Assembly: GCA_036501825.1 (NCBI GenBank)
Contig: DASXZP010000038.1
Coordinates: forward strand, 1 to 64,000
From: JAFECT01 sp036501825
GTDB lineage: Bacteria; Pseudomonadota; Alphaproteobacteria; Caulobacterales; Caulobacteraceae
Direction of reading: 5' to 3'
DNA: 64,000 nt
Part shown: positions 33,995 to 42,327 of the stretch, piece by piece
Numbering within the stretch: the first letter of the stretch is position 1
Layout: every line of letters starts with the position of its first letter
Notes under the pieces: model-generated
Databases searched by the model: none
What the model saw: the letters and a program-made list of their open reading frames with translations, nothing else
What the model was told of the DNA's origin: nothing
Made by a program: the position numbers and the translations under genes

Positions 33995-34040
33995 GGTGAG
34001 AGTCCCTGGGAGCCGCGACGTGTCTCTTTCTGGCTTCACC
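33995..34040 (+). promoter_or_regulatory. structured leader of the 49-residue gene
   Basis: GGTGA (33995-33999) plus AGCC (34011-34014) together are exactly complementary to GGCTTCACC (34032-34040), giving a 9-bp stem with an 11-base 5' bulge. The stem ends 8 bases before the AAGGAG ribosome site of the following gene, where it could influence translation. It is seen in sequence only; no riboswitch class is recognised. Confidence 0.35.
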
Positions 34041-34061
34041 GCTGGTCAAGGAGACCCGGAC

Positions 34062-34211
34062 ATGAACAACAAAGACGAAAAGATCCTGCAACACGCCATG
34101 ACATCCTTCGCCCTGATCGGCGGGATGTTCGGCAACCCGCGCATCCCCGGCCGCGGCCGGGTCGAAAGTCGCCCCCAAGACTACGTTCCGGCCCCGCGTA
34201 AGGGTCGCTGA
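34062..34211 (+). CDS. 49-residue unknown protein
   Basis: The frame starts at the ATG at 34062 with AAGGAG 8 bases upstream and encodes 49 residues: a charged helix (MNNKDEKILQHAMTSFALIG) and a basic Pro/Arg-rich tail (NPRIPGRGRVESRPQDYV then PAPRKGR). A strong intrinsic terminator follows at 34239, so this is a discrete transcription unit. I know no family. The basic tail would fit nucleic-acid or ribosome binding, but this is only a guess. Confidence 0.65.
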   Translation: MNNKDEKILQHAMTSFALIGGMFGNPRIPGRGRVESRPQDYVPAPRKGR

Positions 34212-34238
34212 ACCTCCACCAAGCCAACTGACATCGCG

Positions 34239-34276
34239 AGCCCCGGCCTTTGCAAAGGCCGGGGCTTCGTGTTTTC
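34239..34276 (+). terminator. Rho-independent terminator after the 49-residue gene
   Basis: A perfect 13-bp stem (34239-34251 with 34254-34266) is followed by TCGTGTTTTC. It ends only a few bases before the crotonase gene start, whose ribosome site is therefore poor or absent. Confidence 0.88.
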
Positions 34277-34283
34277 AGGGTCC

Positions 34284-35093
34284 ATGGTTGCTGAAACGGA
34301 CTTCCTGACGGTCGAGCGGCGCGGCTACGTCGCCGTCCTCACCCTGAACCGGCCCGACAAGCTGAACGCCCTGCCCGAACTCGGGGACGGCGAGGCCTTC
34401 CGCGCGACCTGCGAGGCCTTGAACGCGGACCCCGACGTCCGCTGCGTGGTGATGACCGGGGCCGGGCGCGCCTTCTCCGCCGGCGGCGACGTGAAGGCCA
34501 TGCAGGCGCGGGACGAACTGTTCGAGGGCTCCGGCGTCGCCATCCGCGAACGCTATCGCCGGGTGGTGCATCGCATCGTGCGCTCGGTCTACGAGCTCGA
34601 GGCGCCCCTGATCGCGGCGGTGAACGGGCCTGCGGTGGGGCTGGGCTGCGACCTGGCGGGGCTGGCGGACATCCGCCTGGCCTCGGACCGCGCGAAGTTC
34701 GGCGTGCCGTTCCTCAAGCTGGGGATCATCCCGGGCGACGGCGGGGCGTGGCTGCTGCCGCGGCTGATCGGCTACGCGCGCGCGTCCGAGTTGCTGTTCA
34801 CCGGCGACCTGATCGATGCGCACACCGCCGAGCGCTGGGGCTTGGTCAACCGGGTCGTGCCGCACGACGTGCTGATGGAAGAGGCGCTGTCCCTGGCCGA
34901 CCGCGTCGCCGGCCAGGCGCCGCACGCGCTGAAACTCGCCAAGGCGCTGCTGCGTCAGGGCCGCGAGGCGTCTTACGAGGCGATGCTCGAAATGTCGGCG
35001 TCGGCCCAGGCGCTGTCGCACCTGACCGCGGACCACCTCGAAGGCGTCGGCGCCCACATCGAAAAGCGCAAGCCGGACTTCAAGAACCGATAG
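34284..35093 (+). CDS. crotonase-family protein (enoyl-CoA hydratase/isomerase)
   Basis: This 269-residue crotonase-fold protein has the oxyanion-hole elements SAGGDVKAM and NGPAVGLGCDLAGLAD and the CoA-binding LKLGIIPGDGGAWLLPR. The two acid residues of classical hydratases are both changed: Glu144 (rat numbering) corresponds to Asp in GCDLA and Glu164 to Phe in GVPFLKLG. An Asp in PGDGG is like that of some isomerases/PaaG-like members. It may therefore be an isomerase, dehalogenase-like or other crotonase rather than a hydratase. I use the ATG at 34284; a GTG at 34269 lies within the terminator tail. A VOC gene follows after 10 bases. Confidence 0.83.
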   Translation: MVAETDFLTVERRGYVAVLTLNRPDKLNALPELGDGEAFRATCEALNADPDVRCVVMTGAGRAFSAGGDVKAMQARDELFEGSGVAIRERYRRVVHRIVRSVYELEAPLIAAVNGPAVGLGCDLAGLADIRLASDRAKFGVPFLKLGIIPGDGGAWLLPRLIGYARASELLFTGDLIDAHTAERWGLVNRVVPHDVLMEEALSLADRVAGQAPHALKLAKALLRQGREASYEAMLEMSASAQALSHLTADHLEGVGAHIEKRKPDFKNR

Positions 35094-35103
35094 GAGGATC
35101 TCC

Positions 35104-35493
35104 GTGCTCGATCACATCGGCCTCGGCGTCGCCGACTATGACGCATCGAAGGCGTTCTACGCCAAGGCGCTGGCGCCGCTGGGAATCGCGCTCGTGTTCG
35201 AGGTGCTGCCGGAGACATCGGGCGGTTACGGTCCGGCGGCGGGTTTCGGATCGAACGACAAGCCGTATTTCTGGTTCGGCCCGAAAATGCCCCCGACCGG
35301 CGCCCTGCACATCGCCTTCGCCGCCGAGACGCGTGCGCAGGTCGATGCGTTCCATCAGGCGGCGCTGGCGGCGGGCGCCGTGGACAACGGCGCGCCGGGC
35401 GTGCGTGCGCACTACCACCCGACCTACTACGGCGCCTTCGTGATCGACCCGAACGGGGTCAATCTGGAAGCGGTCTGCCACAAGGCTGCGTAA
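35104..35493 (+). CDS. VOC-superfamily (glyoxalase-like) protein
   Basis: The 129-residue protein starts with GTG at 35104 after a good AGGAGG ribosome site. It has the vicinal-oxygen-chelate fold: a start MLDHIGLGVADYDASKAFYA with the metal-binding His, a mid-region with ALHIAFAAETRAQVDAFH carrying a second His, and FVIDPNGVNLEAVCH with the conserved acidic residue Glu. These are potential metal ligands. The substrate is unknown; relatives include glyoxalase I, dioxygenases and resistance proteins. It is likely cotranscribed with the crotonase-family gene. Confidence 0.88.
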   Translation: MLDHIGLGVADYDASKAFYAKALAPLGIALVFEVLPETSGGYGPAAGFGSNDKPYFWFGPKMPPTGALHIAFAAETRAQVDAFHQAALAAGAVDNGAPGVRAHYHPTYYGAFVIDPNGVNLEAVCHKAA

Positions 35494-35518
35494 CAAGCGG
35501 GCCGAAGCAAGCTTCGTT

Positions 35519-35541
35519 ACCCTCACCCGACGGGGGAGGGT
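35519..35541. terminator. bidirectional hairpin between converging operons
   Basis: ACCCTC pairs with GAGGGT (35519-35524 and 35536-35541) and an inner CCC-GAC-GGG stem sits within. It lies between the converging VOC and NodT genes and lacks a long T-tract. Confidence 0.4.
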
Positions 35542-35550
35542 ACGCAGAAA

Positions 35551-37026
35551 TTACGAAGCTGTAGTGGGGGAGGAATCCCGCCAGTCCGACGCGATGGCCA
35601 CATACAGGCGCACCACGTCTGCATAGCGTTGCGCCACCGCGGCGGCCGAGTTGCGCCGCGCCATGTGCAGTTGGCGTTGGGCGTCGATCACACGCAGCAC
35701 GGTGCCGGCGCCGTCGCGGTAGGCGAGGCGCTCGTCGTTGACGTTGGCTTCCGAGGTGGCCTGGGCGCGCATCTCGGCCTTCACCTCATCGTCGTCGTGG
35801 GCCAGGGCCTGCAGCACGTCGGCGACCTGCACGAAGGCGGTGAGCACCGTCTGCTGATAGCGCGCGTTGGCGGCCTGGGCGGCGGCTTCGGCGGCATTGC
35901 GGTTGGCCTTCAGCGTGCCGCCGTGGAAGAGCGGCAGGGTCAGGCCGGGGCCGAAGTTCCAGCCGCTGGAGTTGTAGCTGAAGATGTTCTGCGGCTGCAG
36001 CGCGGTCTGGGTGAGGGCTGCGCTCAGCTTCAGGTCGGGATAGAGCTTTGCGGTCTCGACGCCGATCTGCGCGGTCGCCGCGTGCAGGTCCGCCTCGGCG
36101 GCGAGAATGTCGGGGCGCTGACGCAGCAGTTGCGAGGGCACCTCTACCGGGATCTGCGCCGGCAGGGCGATCTTTTCGAAGTCGAAGTCCGGCGGCGTGT
36201 AGTCCGCCGGCGCCTTGCCTACCAGCAGCGCCAGCGCGTGCCGGTGCTGGGCGAGTTGCTGTTGCAGCGGCGGCAACAGCGCCAGGTCCTGGTCGACCTG
36301 GGTCTTGGCGGTGGTGGTGGCCATCGAGGCTTCGCCGCCGAGCTCGGCGGCCTTGCGCACCAGCTCTAGGTTCTTGTTGTCGTCGTCGACCATCGACTGC
36401 ACCGCGGCGATCTGGGTGCGCACGCCCGCGATCTGCATGGCCTCGAGCGCGACGTTGCCGCTGATGGTCAGATAGGCCGCGTCGGCGCGGTTGGCCTGGG
36501 CCTCGACGCGCGCGCGGGCGCCTTCGAGGGATCGCTTGCCGCCGCCGAACAGGTCGAGGTCATAGCTGACCGCGCCGCCGATGGAATAAAGGGTGACCGT
36601 CGGGCTCTGGAAGCCGCTGATGCCGAAGGCGGCGATGTTGATACGTTCGCGCTGCACCCCGGCGTTGGCGTCGGCTTGCGGGCCGAGCTGGCCGCGCACG
36701 GCGGCCTCGTTGTCCTTCAGCTGGCGCAACGTCGCGTCGGCTTCGCTGAGCGTCTGGTTGTTCTCCAGCGCCAGACGGACGGTGGCGTCGAGCTCCGGCG
36801 AGTTGAACGCTTTCCACCACGCGCCCTGGGGCGCCGCGGCGGCATCGACCACGCGCGGCGAGGCGACGTCGCCCTTCATGGCGTAGCCCGACACATTGGG
36901 CGTGTTCGGCCGCGTGAAGTTGGGACCGACCTCCGCACAGGCGGTCAGCGCGCTTGCGCCCAGCAGGGCGGCGATCAGGGCGGGGCGGGGCCCCAGCGAA
37001 CGGATGATTTTAATCGGCGACGGCAT
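35551..37026 (-). CDS. NodT-family outer-membrane efflux lipoprotein
   Basis: This is the outer-membrane channel of a tripartite exporter, 491 residues. It has a lipoprotein signal (lipobox LTAC, lipidated Cys29 or nearby), followed by GPNFTRPNTPNVSGYAMKG typical of the NodT/OprM N-terminus, and two OEP repeats (LALENNQTLSEADATLRQLK, DILAAEADLHAATAQIGVE) with long coiled-coil helices. It is the last gene of the emrA-emrB-nodT operon, overlapping emrB by 17 bases, and so most likely forms the outer channel of that pump. Confidence 0.93.
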   Translation of the reverse strand: MPSPIKIIRSLGPRPALIAALLGASALTACAEVGPNFTRPNTPNVSGYAMKGDVASPRVVDAAAAPQGAWWKAFNSPELDATVRLALENNQTLSEADATLRQLKDNEAAVRGQLGPQADANAGVQRERINIAAFGISGFQSPTVTLYSIGGAVSYDLDLFGGGKRSLEGARARVEAQANRADAAYLTISGNVALEAMQIAGVRTQIAAVQSMVDDDNKNLELVRKAAELGGEASMATTTAKTQVDQDLALLPPLQQQLAQHRHALALLVGKAPADYTPPDFDFEKIALPAQIPVEVPSQLLRQRPDILAAEADLHAATAQIGVETAKLYPDLKLSAALTQTALQPQNIFSYNSSGWNFGPGLTLPLFHGGTLKANRNAAEAAAQAANARYQQTVLTAFVQVADVLQALAHDDDEVKAEMRAQATSEANVNDERLAYRDGAGTVLRVIDAQRQLHMARRNSAAAVAQRYADVVRLYVAIASDWRDSSPTTAS

Positions 37027-38554
37027 GGGCGGGGTCGACCTTGGTGGATTTGGGTTTGCTCAACAGCAGCAACAGCGGAATGACGCCGACGGTCATGAAC
37101 ACCATCATGCGGAAGACATCGACGTAGGACACCATGGAGGCTTGGCGCGAGATCTCTGCGTTCAGGCCTTCGAGCGCTGCGCCTCCGCCGCCGGGCGGCA
37201 GGATCTGGCTCAGGAACGGATTGGTAGGATCGACGTGCGCGGCCTGGTCGGCGTGCGAAACGTTGCCCAGATAGGTCTGGATCGCGATCACCGCCGAGAT
37301 ACCGACGCTGGAGCCCAGATTCCGCACCAGATTGTATACCGCCGAGGCTTCCGCGCGCAGGGCGGGATTGAGCGTGGCGAAGGCCAGCGCCGACAGCGGC
37401 ACGAAGATCAGGCCGATGCCGAACCCCTGGATCAGGCCCGAGATCACGACCGGCGTCATTCCCATCTCGAGGGAGAAGTTGCTCATCTGCCAGAGAGCGA
37501 TCGCACTCAGCGAAAAGCCGGTCAGCAGGATCAGGCGCGTGTCGACGCGGCCCATCAGCCGTCCGACCACGAACATGGACAACAGGGTGCCGACGCCGCG
37601 CGGCATGGTGACCAAGCCTGAGGTCATCACCGGATAACCCATCAGGTTCTGCAGCATGGGCGGCAACAGGGCGAGCGTCGAGAACAAGAGCACGCCGAGC
37701 GCAAAACCAAATACCGTGGCCACCACAAAGTTTCGGTCGCGCGACAAGGCGCGGTCGAAGAACGGGTGCTTGGCCGTAATGGTGTGGGTGATGAAAAGGT
37801 AGAAAGCGACGACGGCGATGATCAGCTCGGTCCAGATCTCCTTCGAGGCGAACCAGTCCTGGCTCGGCCCCCGGTCGCAGAACATCTGGGCCGCGGCGAC
37901 GAAGGTGACCAGACTGCCGAAACCGAAGAAGTCGAACGGTTTGGGATTGTCGTGCTTGTTGTCCTTGATGAACAGCCACACGCCCATGAAGGCCAGAATG
38001 CCCACCGGCAGGTTGATATAGAACACCCAGCGCCAGCTGAAATTGTCGGTCAGCCAGCCGCCCAGGCCCGGGCCCAGGATCGGGCCCAGCATCACGCCCA
38101 TGCCCCACACCGCCATGGCTTGGCCGTGCTTGGCCACCGGGTTGATGTCGAGCAGCACCGCCTGGGACAGCGGGATCAGCGAGGCGCCGAACAGGCCCTG
38201 CAGCAGACGGAACAGCACGATCTCGAACAGGCTGGTCGCCGCGCCGCACAGCATGGACGCGATGGTGAAGCCCACGATCGAAATCAGGAACAGAAGCTTG
38301 CGCCCGATGCGCCCCGACAACCAGCCGGTCATCGGCGTCATGATCGCGGCGGCGACGATGTAGGACGTCAGGACCCAGGTGATCTGTTCCTGGGACGCCG
38401 ACACGCTGCCCTGGATGTGCGGCAGGGCGACGTTGGCGATGGTTGTGTCCAACGCGTTCATCAGCGTCGCGAGCATGATCGAGATCGTGATCGGAACGCG
38501 CGCGATCTGCTCGGCTTTTGGGGCGACGACGGCGTCGGGGGTTGTGGCGGTCAT
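37010..38554 (-). CDS. emrB: EmrB-type DHA2 MFS multidrug transporter
   Basis: This 514-residue 14-helix proton-driven drug exporter is the inner-membrane part of the tripartite pump. It starts MTATTPDAVV at 38554 (a longer open frame was rejected). DHA2 landmarks are LDTTIANVALPHIQGS in helix 1, WVLTSYIVAAAIMTPMTGWL, motif A GRIGRKLLFL, QAVLLDINPV and motif C GPILGPGLGGWLTD. Substrates of this type are hydrophobic toxins and antibiotics. EmrA lies immediately upstream, with the ATG 10 bases after its stop. Confidence 0.95.
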   Translation of the reverse strand: MTATTPDAVVAPKAEQIARVPITISIMLATLMNALDTTIANVALPHIQGSVSASQEQITWVLTSYIVAAAIMTPMTGWLSGRIGRKLLFLISIVGFTIASMLCGAATSLFEIVLFRLLQGLFGASLIPLSQAVLLDINPVAKHGQAMAVWGMGVMLGPILGPGLGGWLTDNFSWRWVFYINLPVGILAFMGVWLFIKDNKHDNPKPFDFFGFGSLVTFVAAAQMFCDRGPSQDWFASKEIWTELIIAVVAFYLFITHTITAKHPFFDRALSRDRNFVVATVFGFALGVLLFSTLALLPPMLQNLMGYPVMTSGLVTMPRGVGTLLSMFVVGRLMGRVDTRLILLTGFSLSAIALWQMSNFSLEMGMTPVVISGLIQGFGIGLIFVPLSALAFATLNPALRAEASAVYNLVRNLGSSVGISAVIAIQTYLGNVSHADQAAHVDPTNPFLSQILPPGGGGAALEGLNAEISRQASMVSYVDVFRMMVFMTVGVIPLLLLLSKPKSTKVDPAHAVAD

Positions 38555-38564
38555 GCGCGCGTCC

Positions 38565-39683
38565 TCAGCGCGGTCGCGCGCCCGCCGGCTGCTTCGCATC
38601 CGAACGCGTATCCACCTTGGTCTTGGCGCTCAGGCCTGCATGCGAAGCCATGTCCGGGGGAGGCCGGTCGAAATTGATGCGAACCGGAAGACGCTGCACC
38701 ACCTTCACCCAGTTGCCGGTGCCGTTCTGGGCGGGGAGGGCGGAAAAGGTCGTGCCGGTGCCCGGGCTGAAGGACGCGACATAGCCGCGGAAGGTTTGGC
38801 CCGGCACGGCGTCGACCTTGATCTCGACCGGCTGGCCGATCTTCATCTTGGCGAGCTGGTTTTCCTTGAAGTTCGCCTCGACCCACGGCTCGCCCGACAC
38901 CAGCCAGAACACCGGCTGGGCGGCGTTGATGTAGGTGCCGACCGGCATCTGGTCGACGTGGGTGACGATGCCCGACTGGGCCGCGACGATGGTCGTGTAC
39001 GACAGGTTCAGCTTGGCGCGATCGAGCATCGCCTTGGCCTGCAGCACCGTGGGGTGCGCCTCGACCGCGATGTTCGGGTTACCGCCGAGAGTGGCGAGCG
39101 CGCCGACTGCCTGTTCGCGAACCGCGGCGGCGCTGGCCTTGGCCTGGTCGGCGGCGTGCACCGCCTGGTCGTACTGCTGGCGCGAGATGATGCCGGCGTC
39201 GACGAGGGTCTTGTCGCGCGCGGCTTCGCGCGCGGTGTAGTCGATGGTGTCCTGGGCGGCCTGGACGCCGGCGACCTGCTGGCCGTAGGCGGCCTTCTGA
39301 GCGTTCACCTGCAGCTTGGCGGCGGCGTACTGCGCCTCGGCGTCTTCCAGGGCCGCGGCGAAGGTCTGGGCGTCGAGCTTGAACAGGACCTGGCCGGCTT
39401 GGACGCGCTGGTTCTCCTTAACGTCGACCTCGACCACCCGGCCGGAGACGCTGGAGGAGACAGGGGTGCGGTCGGCCTGGACGTAGGCGTCGTCGGTGGA
39501 CTGGTAGCGGCCGCCGGTGATCACGAACCAGGCGACCACGATCGCCACGATCAGCGGGCCGCCGATCATCAGCGGCCAGCGCAGGCGCGACAGCAGCGAG
39601 GGGCGCTCGTCAGCGGGCGCGGCGGCCGGGGAGGCGGGCGTCGCGGCTTGAGTGGCGGCTTGTTTGGGCCCCGAGTCGTCCAA
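38565..39683 (-). CDS. emrA: EmrA-type HlyD membrane fusion protein
   Basis: EmrA is the periplasmic adaptor that bridges EmrB and the outer-membrane channel. The 372-residue protein has a Pro/Ala-rich start, one membrane anchor (about residues 33-55, WPLMIGGPLIVAIVVAWFVI), the biotinyl-lipoyl-like segments SSSVSGRVVEVDVKENQRVQ, a helical hairpin (residues ~110-210) and a beta-barrel domain with VSGEPWVEANFKENQLAK. It is first in the emrA-emrB-nodT operon, divergent from a LysR regulator whose probable binding site lies between them. Confidence 0.93.
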   Translation of the reverse strand: MDDSGPKQAATQAATPASPAAAPADERPSLLSRLRWPLMIGGPLIVAIVVAWFVITGGRYQSTDDAYVQADRTPVSSSVSGRVVEVDVKENQRVQAGQVLFKLDAQTFAAALEDAEAQYAAAKLQVNAQKAAYGQQVAGVQAAQDTIDYTAREAARDKTLVDAGIISRQQYDQAVHAADQAKASAAAVREQAVGALATLGGNPNIAVEAHPTVLQAKAMLDRAKLNLSYTTIVAAQSGIVTHVDQMPVGTYINAAQPVFWLVSGEPWVEANFKENQLAKMKIGQPVEIKVDAVPGQTFRGYVASFSPGTGTTFSALPAQNGTGNWVKVVQRLPVRINFDRPPPDMASHAGLSAKTKVDTRSDAKQPAGARPR

Positions 39684-39834
39684 AACCCATGCTCCTGGTT
39701 CACAAATAGGCGCAAACGGCCGCGCTCCCGGTCCGGGATGCGCGGTGTCGTTCGAGAAACGCCCCAGGCGGCGATTTAGACGCGAGTCGTCTGGGGACGG
39801 GGCCTACATAGTGGTGGTCTTGGAATGTGCCAAA

Positions 39835-39847
39835 TGATAATCTATCA
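39835..39847. promoter_or_regulatory. LysR-type operator in emrA-lysR intergenic region
   Basis: TGATAATCTATCA is an interrupted palindrome of the T-N11-A form bound by LysR-type regulators. It lies 9 bases before the LysR gene and in the shared region facing emrA, as expected for autoregulation and control of the pump. Confidence 0.6.
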
Positions 39848-39855
39848 CGACAAAA

Positions 39856-40842
39856 ATGAATGAATTGCATTTTAACAGCCTCGATCTGAACCTGCTCAGG
39901 ATCTTCGACGCCCTGCTGGACGAGCGGAGCGTGACCCGGGCCGGCGCCCGGCTGGGCCTGACTCAGTCGGCGGTCAGCCATGCCCTGAACCGGCTGCGCC
40001 ATGCGCTGGACGACGAGCTGTTCGTCCGCACCTCCGACGGGATGCGTCCCACCGCGCGGGCGGTGGAGATCGGTCCCTCGGTGCGCCTGGCGCTGGCCAA
40101 TCTGCAGACCGCGCTCACCCCCGCCGTGTTCGAGGCCAGAACCGCCCACCGGCGTTTCACCCTGGTCGCCGGGCCGTACACCAGTGCGGTGGTGCTGCCC
40201 CAGGTGGCGGCGCGGTTGCGTGAGCAGGCGCCCTTCGTGCAGCTTCGCATCAACGCGCCCGACATGCGCCTGATCGAAAACCTCGACGCGGGCGAGATCG
40301 ACGCGGCGCTGATGCCCAACAAGTCGTTCCCCAAGCGCTTCGCCTACGACAAGCTGTTCGAGGAGACGGTGGTATGGGTGGTGCGTGCGGGCCATCCCGC
40401 AGCCTCGGGCAAGGTCTCGCTCGAAGCGTTGTGCAACATCCCGCACATCATGGTGGCGACGCAGAAGCTATCCATCGACCGCCCCGCCGTCGATCAGTCG
40501 GCGAGCGTGACCGCGCAGCTCACCGACGACGCCGACTTTGAAAGCATGCTGGCCGAACGGGGCCTTACCCGCACGGTGGCGATGATCGTGCCCGACACCT
40601 TTGCGGCCCTGACCATTGTCGCGCGCTCCGACATGGCCGCCCTGGTGCCGCGCCGCCTCGCCGAACTGTCGGTGGAAGCCGGCCGCGCGTCCCTGCTCGA
40701 CACGCCCTACGTCTCCCCCGTCGGCGACGTCGGCCTCCTGCACCGCCGCGACCGCCTGAAGGACCCGGCGCAGGCGTGGTTCGTGAAGCTGGTGTCGGAA
40801 ACGGCGCGGGAGCTGAAGGTGTGGAAGAAGAAGGCGGCTTAG
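39856..40842 (+). CDS. LysR-family transcriptional regulator
   Basis: This 328-residue regulator has the N-terminal winged-helix region (LNLLRIFDALLDERSVTRAG then LGLTQSAVSHALNRLR) and a C-terminal periplasmic-binding-like effector domain. It resembles NodD-type regulators of aromatic or plant-signal responses in its N-terminus, but the inducer is unknown. It is transcribed divergently from emrA-emrB-nodT, so it most likely controls this exporter in response to a substrate. The start has no strong ribosome site. Confidence 0.94.
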   Translation: MNELHFNSLDLNLLRIFDALLDERSVTRAGARLGLTQSAVSHALNRLRHALDDELFVRTSDGMRPTARAVEIGPSVRLALANLQTALTPAVFEARTAHRRFTLVAGPYTSAVVLPQVAARLREQAPFVQLRINAPDMRLIENLDAGEIDAALMPNKSFPKRFAYDKLFEETVVWVVRAGHPAASGKVSLEALCNIPHIMVATQKLSIDRPAVDQSASVTAQLTDDADFESMLAERGLTRTVAMIVPDTFAALTIVARSDMAALVPRRLAELSVEAGRASLLDTPYVSPVGDVGLLHRRDRLKDPAQAWFVKLVSETARELKVWKKKAA

Positions 40843-40845
40843 GGC

Positions 40846-41346
40846 ATGGCGATCCAAAGCACAGTTCGCGCCGTGCTCGCCGGCGCCGTCATTCTGGCGC
40901 TTTCGCCCGCCTATGCGGCCGACATGCGAGTGCAGCCAACGCAAGTCGATCGGATGGGCGCCGGGACGTGGAGCAAGACTCATTCGTCGATCGGGACCAA
41001 CCCGCACTACCCCGTTTCCATGCTGCTTCTGTCCGAGCACCCGGAAATCGGCATGGGTCGACCGATCTACGTCACGGGCACGGTTGAGTTCGGGATGGAA
41101 GTGACATCGATCACGGACCGGCGCTGCGTTCGAGAGAAGTACTGCGGTCTTGCGTTGGAATTTGGCGATACGGCCGTGAGCGCGCGCTTGGAGGACGCCG
41201 TCATAAAAGCAGGGCGAAGAGGTAAGGCGTTGGACGTGACCATTATGTGCCGCGTGATCTATAAACGCCGCGATGGGAAATGGACGTTAAGCCGCCTCGA
41301 TCTGATCGACCTTATTTCCTCGAAACCCGGGCCTCACACGTGGTGA
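40846..41346 (+). CDS. unknown secreted protein
   Basis: The 166-residue protein begins with a clear Sec signal peptide (MAIQSTVRAVLAGAVILALS, cleavage near AYA-ADM). The mature part contains RPIYVTGTVEFGMEVTSI, a cysteine pair DRRCVREKYCG, a MCRVIYKRRDGKWTLSRLDL segment and a hydrophobic C-terminus; it is probably beta-rich and periplasmic. No family is recognised. It begins three bases after the LysR stop and may be cotranscribed with it. The downstream SDR gene is convergent, 14 bases away. Confidence 0.68.
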   Translation: MAIQSTVRAVLAGAVILALSPAYAADMRVQPTQVDRMGAGTWSKTHSSIGTNPHYPVSMLLLSEHPEIGMGRPIYVTGTVEFGMEVTSITDRRCVREKYCGLALEFGDTAVSARLEDAVIKAGRRGKALDVTIMCRVIYKRRDGKWTLSRLDLIDLISSKPGPHTW

Positions 41347-41360
41347 CGTAGGCTAATCTT

Positions 41361-42263
41361 TCAGGCCGTCAGCAGCTGCAAAATTTTCTGCGACTGCTCC
41401 AGCCCCGCCTTCGGCTCCACTTCGCCGGTCGTGTCGGTGATCTTGCTCCAGGCGTCGCGCACCATTTCCGGTGTTGCACTGGCGCCCAGGTTTACGCCGT
41501 GGGTTTCGACGATGCGGGTGAGGGCGAAGACGCCGGCGCCGGCGGAGAGGATGGCGCCCGTGGGGGCGTCGTCGCTGGCGAGGTAGAGCATGCCGGGGGT
41601 GACTTCCGCGGCTTGGAATTTGGGCAGGATTTCCGCGGGGAAGATGTCCTCGGTCATGCGCGTAGCCGCGACGGGCGCCAGCGCGTTGACGCGGATGTTG
41701 GTCTTCTGGCCTTCCAGTTTCAGCGTCTGCATCAGGCCGGCGATGCCCATCTTGGCGGCGCCGTAGTTCGACTGGCCGAAGTTGCCGTAGAGGCCCGAGC
41801 TGGACGTGGTGACCACGATGCGGCCGTAGTTGCGCTCGCGCATGCCGTCCCACACCGCCTTGGCGCAGATCACCGTTCCCATCAGGTGGGTATCGACGAC
41901 GAAGCGGAAGTCTTCGACCGTCATCTTGGCGAACGACTTGTCGCGCAGCACGCCCGCGTTGGCGATCAGGATGTCGATCTTGCCCCAGGCCGCGGCCGCC
42001 TTGTCGACCATGTCGGCCACGCCCGCCTCGTCGGTGACCGAGGTTCCGTGCGCCATGGCGTCGCCGCCGAAGGCCTTGATCTCCGCGACCACTTCATCGG
42101 CCGGCCCGAGGTCGTGGCCCTCGCCGTCGCGGGCGCCGCCGAAGTCGTTGACCAGCACCTTGGCCCCGCGCCGCGCGAGCCCCAACGCATGCTCGCGCCC
42201 CAGCCCGCGTCCCGCGCCGGTGACGATGGCCACCTTGCCGTCGAAGCGAATGTCGCCGCTCAT
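41361..42263 (-). CDS. short-chain dehydrogenase/reductase
   Basis: This NAD(P)-dependent oxidoreductase has 300 residues. The coenzyme motif TGAGRGLGREHA, NAG (IANAGVLRDKSFAKM), the catalytic Ser in TTSSSGLYG and the Tyr-x-x-x-Lys of SNYGAAKMG are all present. Residues beyond ~250 form a C-terminal extension (LTRIVETHGVNLGASATPEM). The start GAKVLVNDFGGARDGEG is of the type found in hydroxysteroid/3-hydroxyacyl-CoA dehydrogenases of the HSD17B4 group. The substrate is not determined. It lies 64 bases downstream of the ABC-exporter operon start region but in a separate unit. Confidence 0.88.
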   Translation of the reverse strand: MSGDIRFDGKVAIVTGAGRGLGREHALGLARRGAKVLVNDFGGARDGEGHDLGPADEVVAEIKAFGGDAMAHGTSVTDEAGVADMVDKAAAAWGKIDILIANAGVLRDKSFAKMTVEDFRFVVDTHLMGTVICAKAVWDGMRERNYGRIVVTTSSSGLYGNFGQSNYGAAKMGIAGLMQTLKLEGQKTNIRVNALAPVAATRMTEDIFPAEILPKFQAAEVTPGMLYLASDDAPTGAILSAGAGVFALTRIVETHGVNLGASATPEMVRDAWSKITDTTGEVEPKAGLEQSQKILQLLTA

Positions 42264-42327
42264 GTCGTGGTCTCCGCTGAAGTCTCGGGAGGGGCAGTCG
42301 CGCGCCCCGGCCCTGAGGTCAAGCGGG

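Larger units (their letters stand above)
33645..34061. other. 417-base AT-rich intergenic island
   Basis: This stretch holds a hairpin (33662-33682), then an unusually AT-rich segment (33830-33955, e.g. runs such as TTTTTAAATCACAAAATATG) for such a GC-rich genome, and finally the leader of the 49-residue gene with a bulged stem. I see no coding frame of credible composition in it. The base composition suggests either strongly regulated promoters or recently acquired DNA. Confidence 0.55.
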
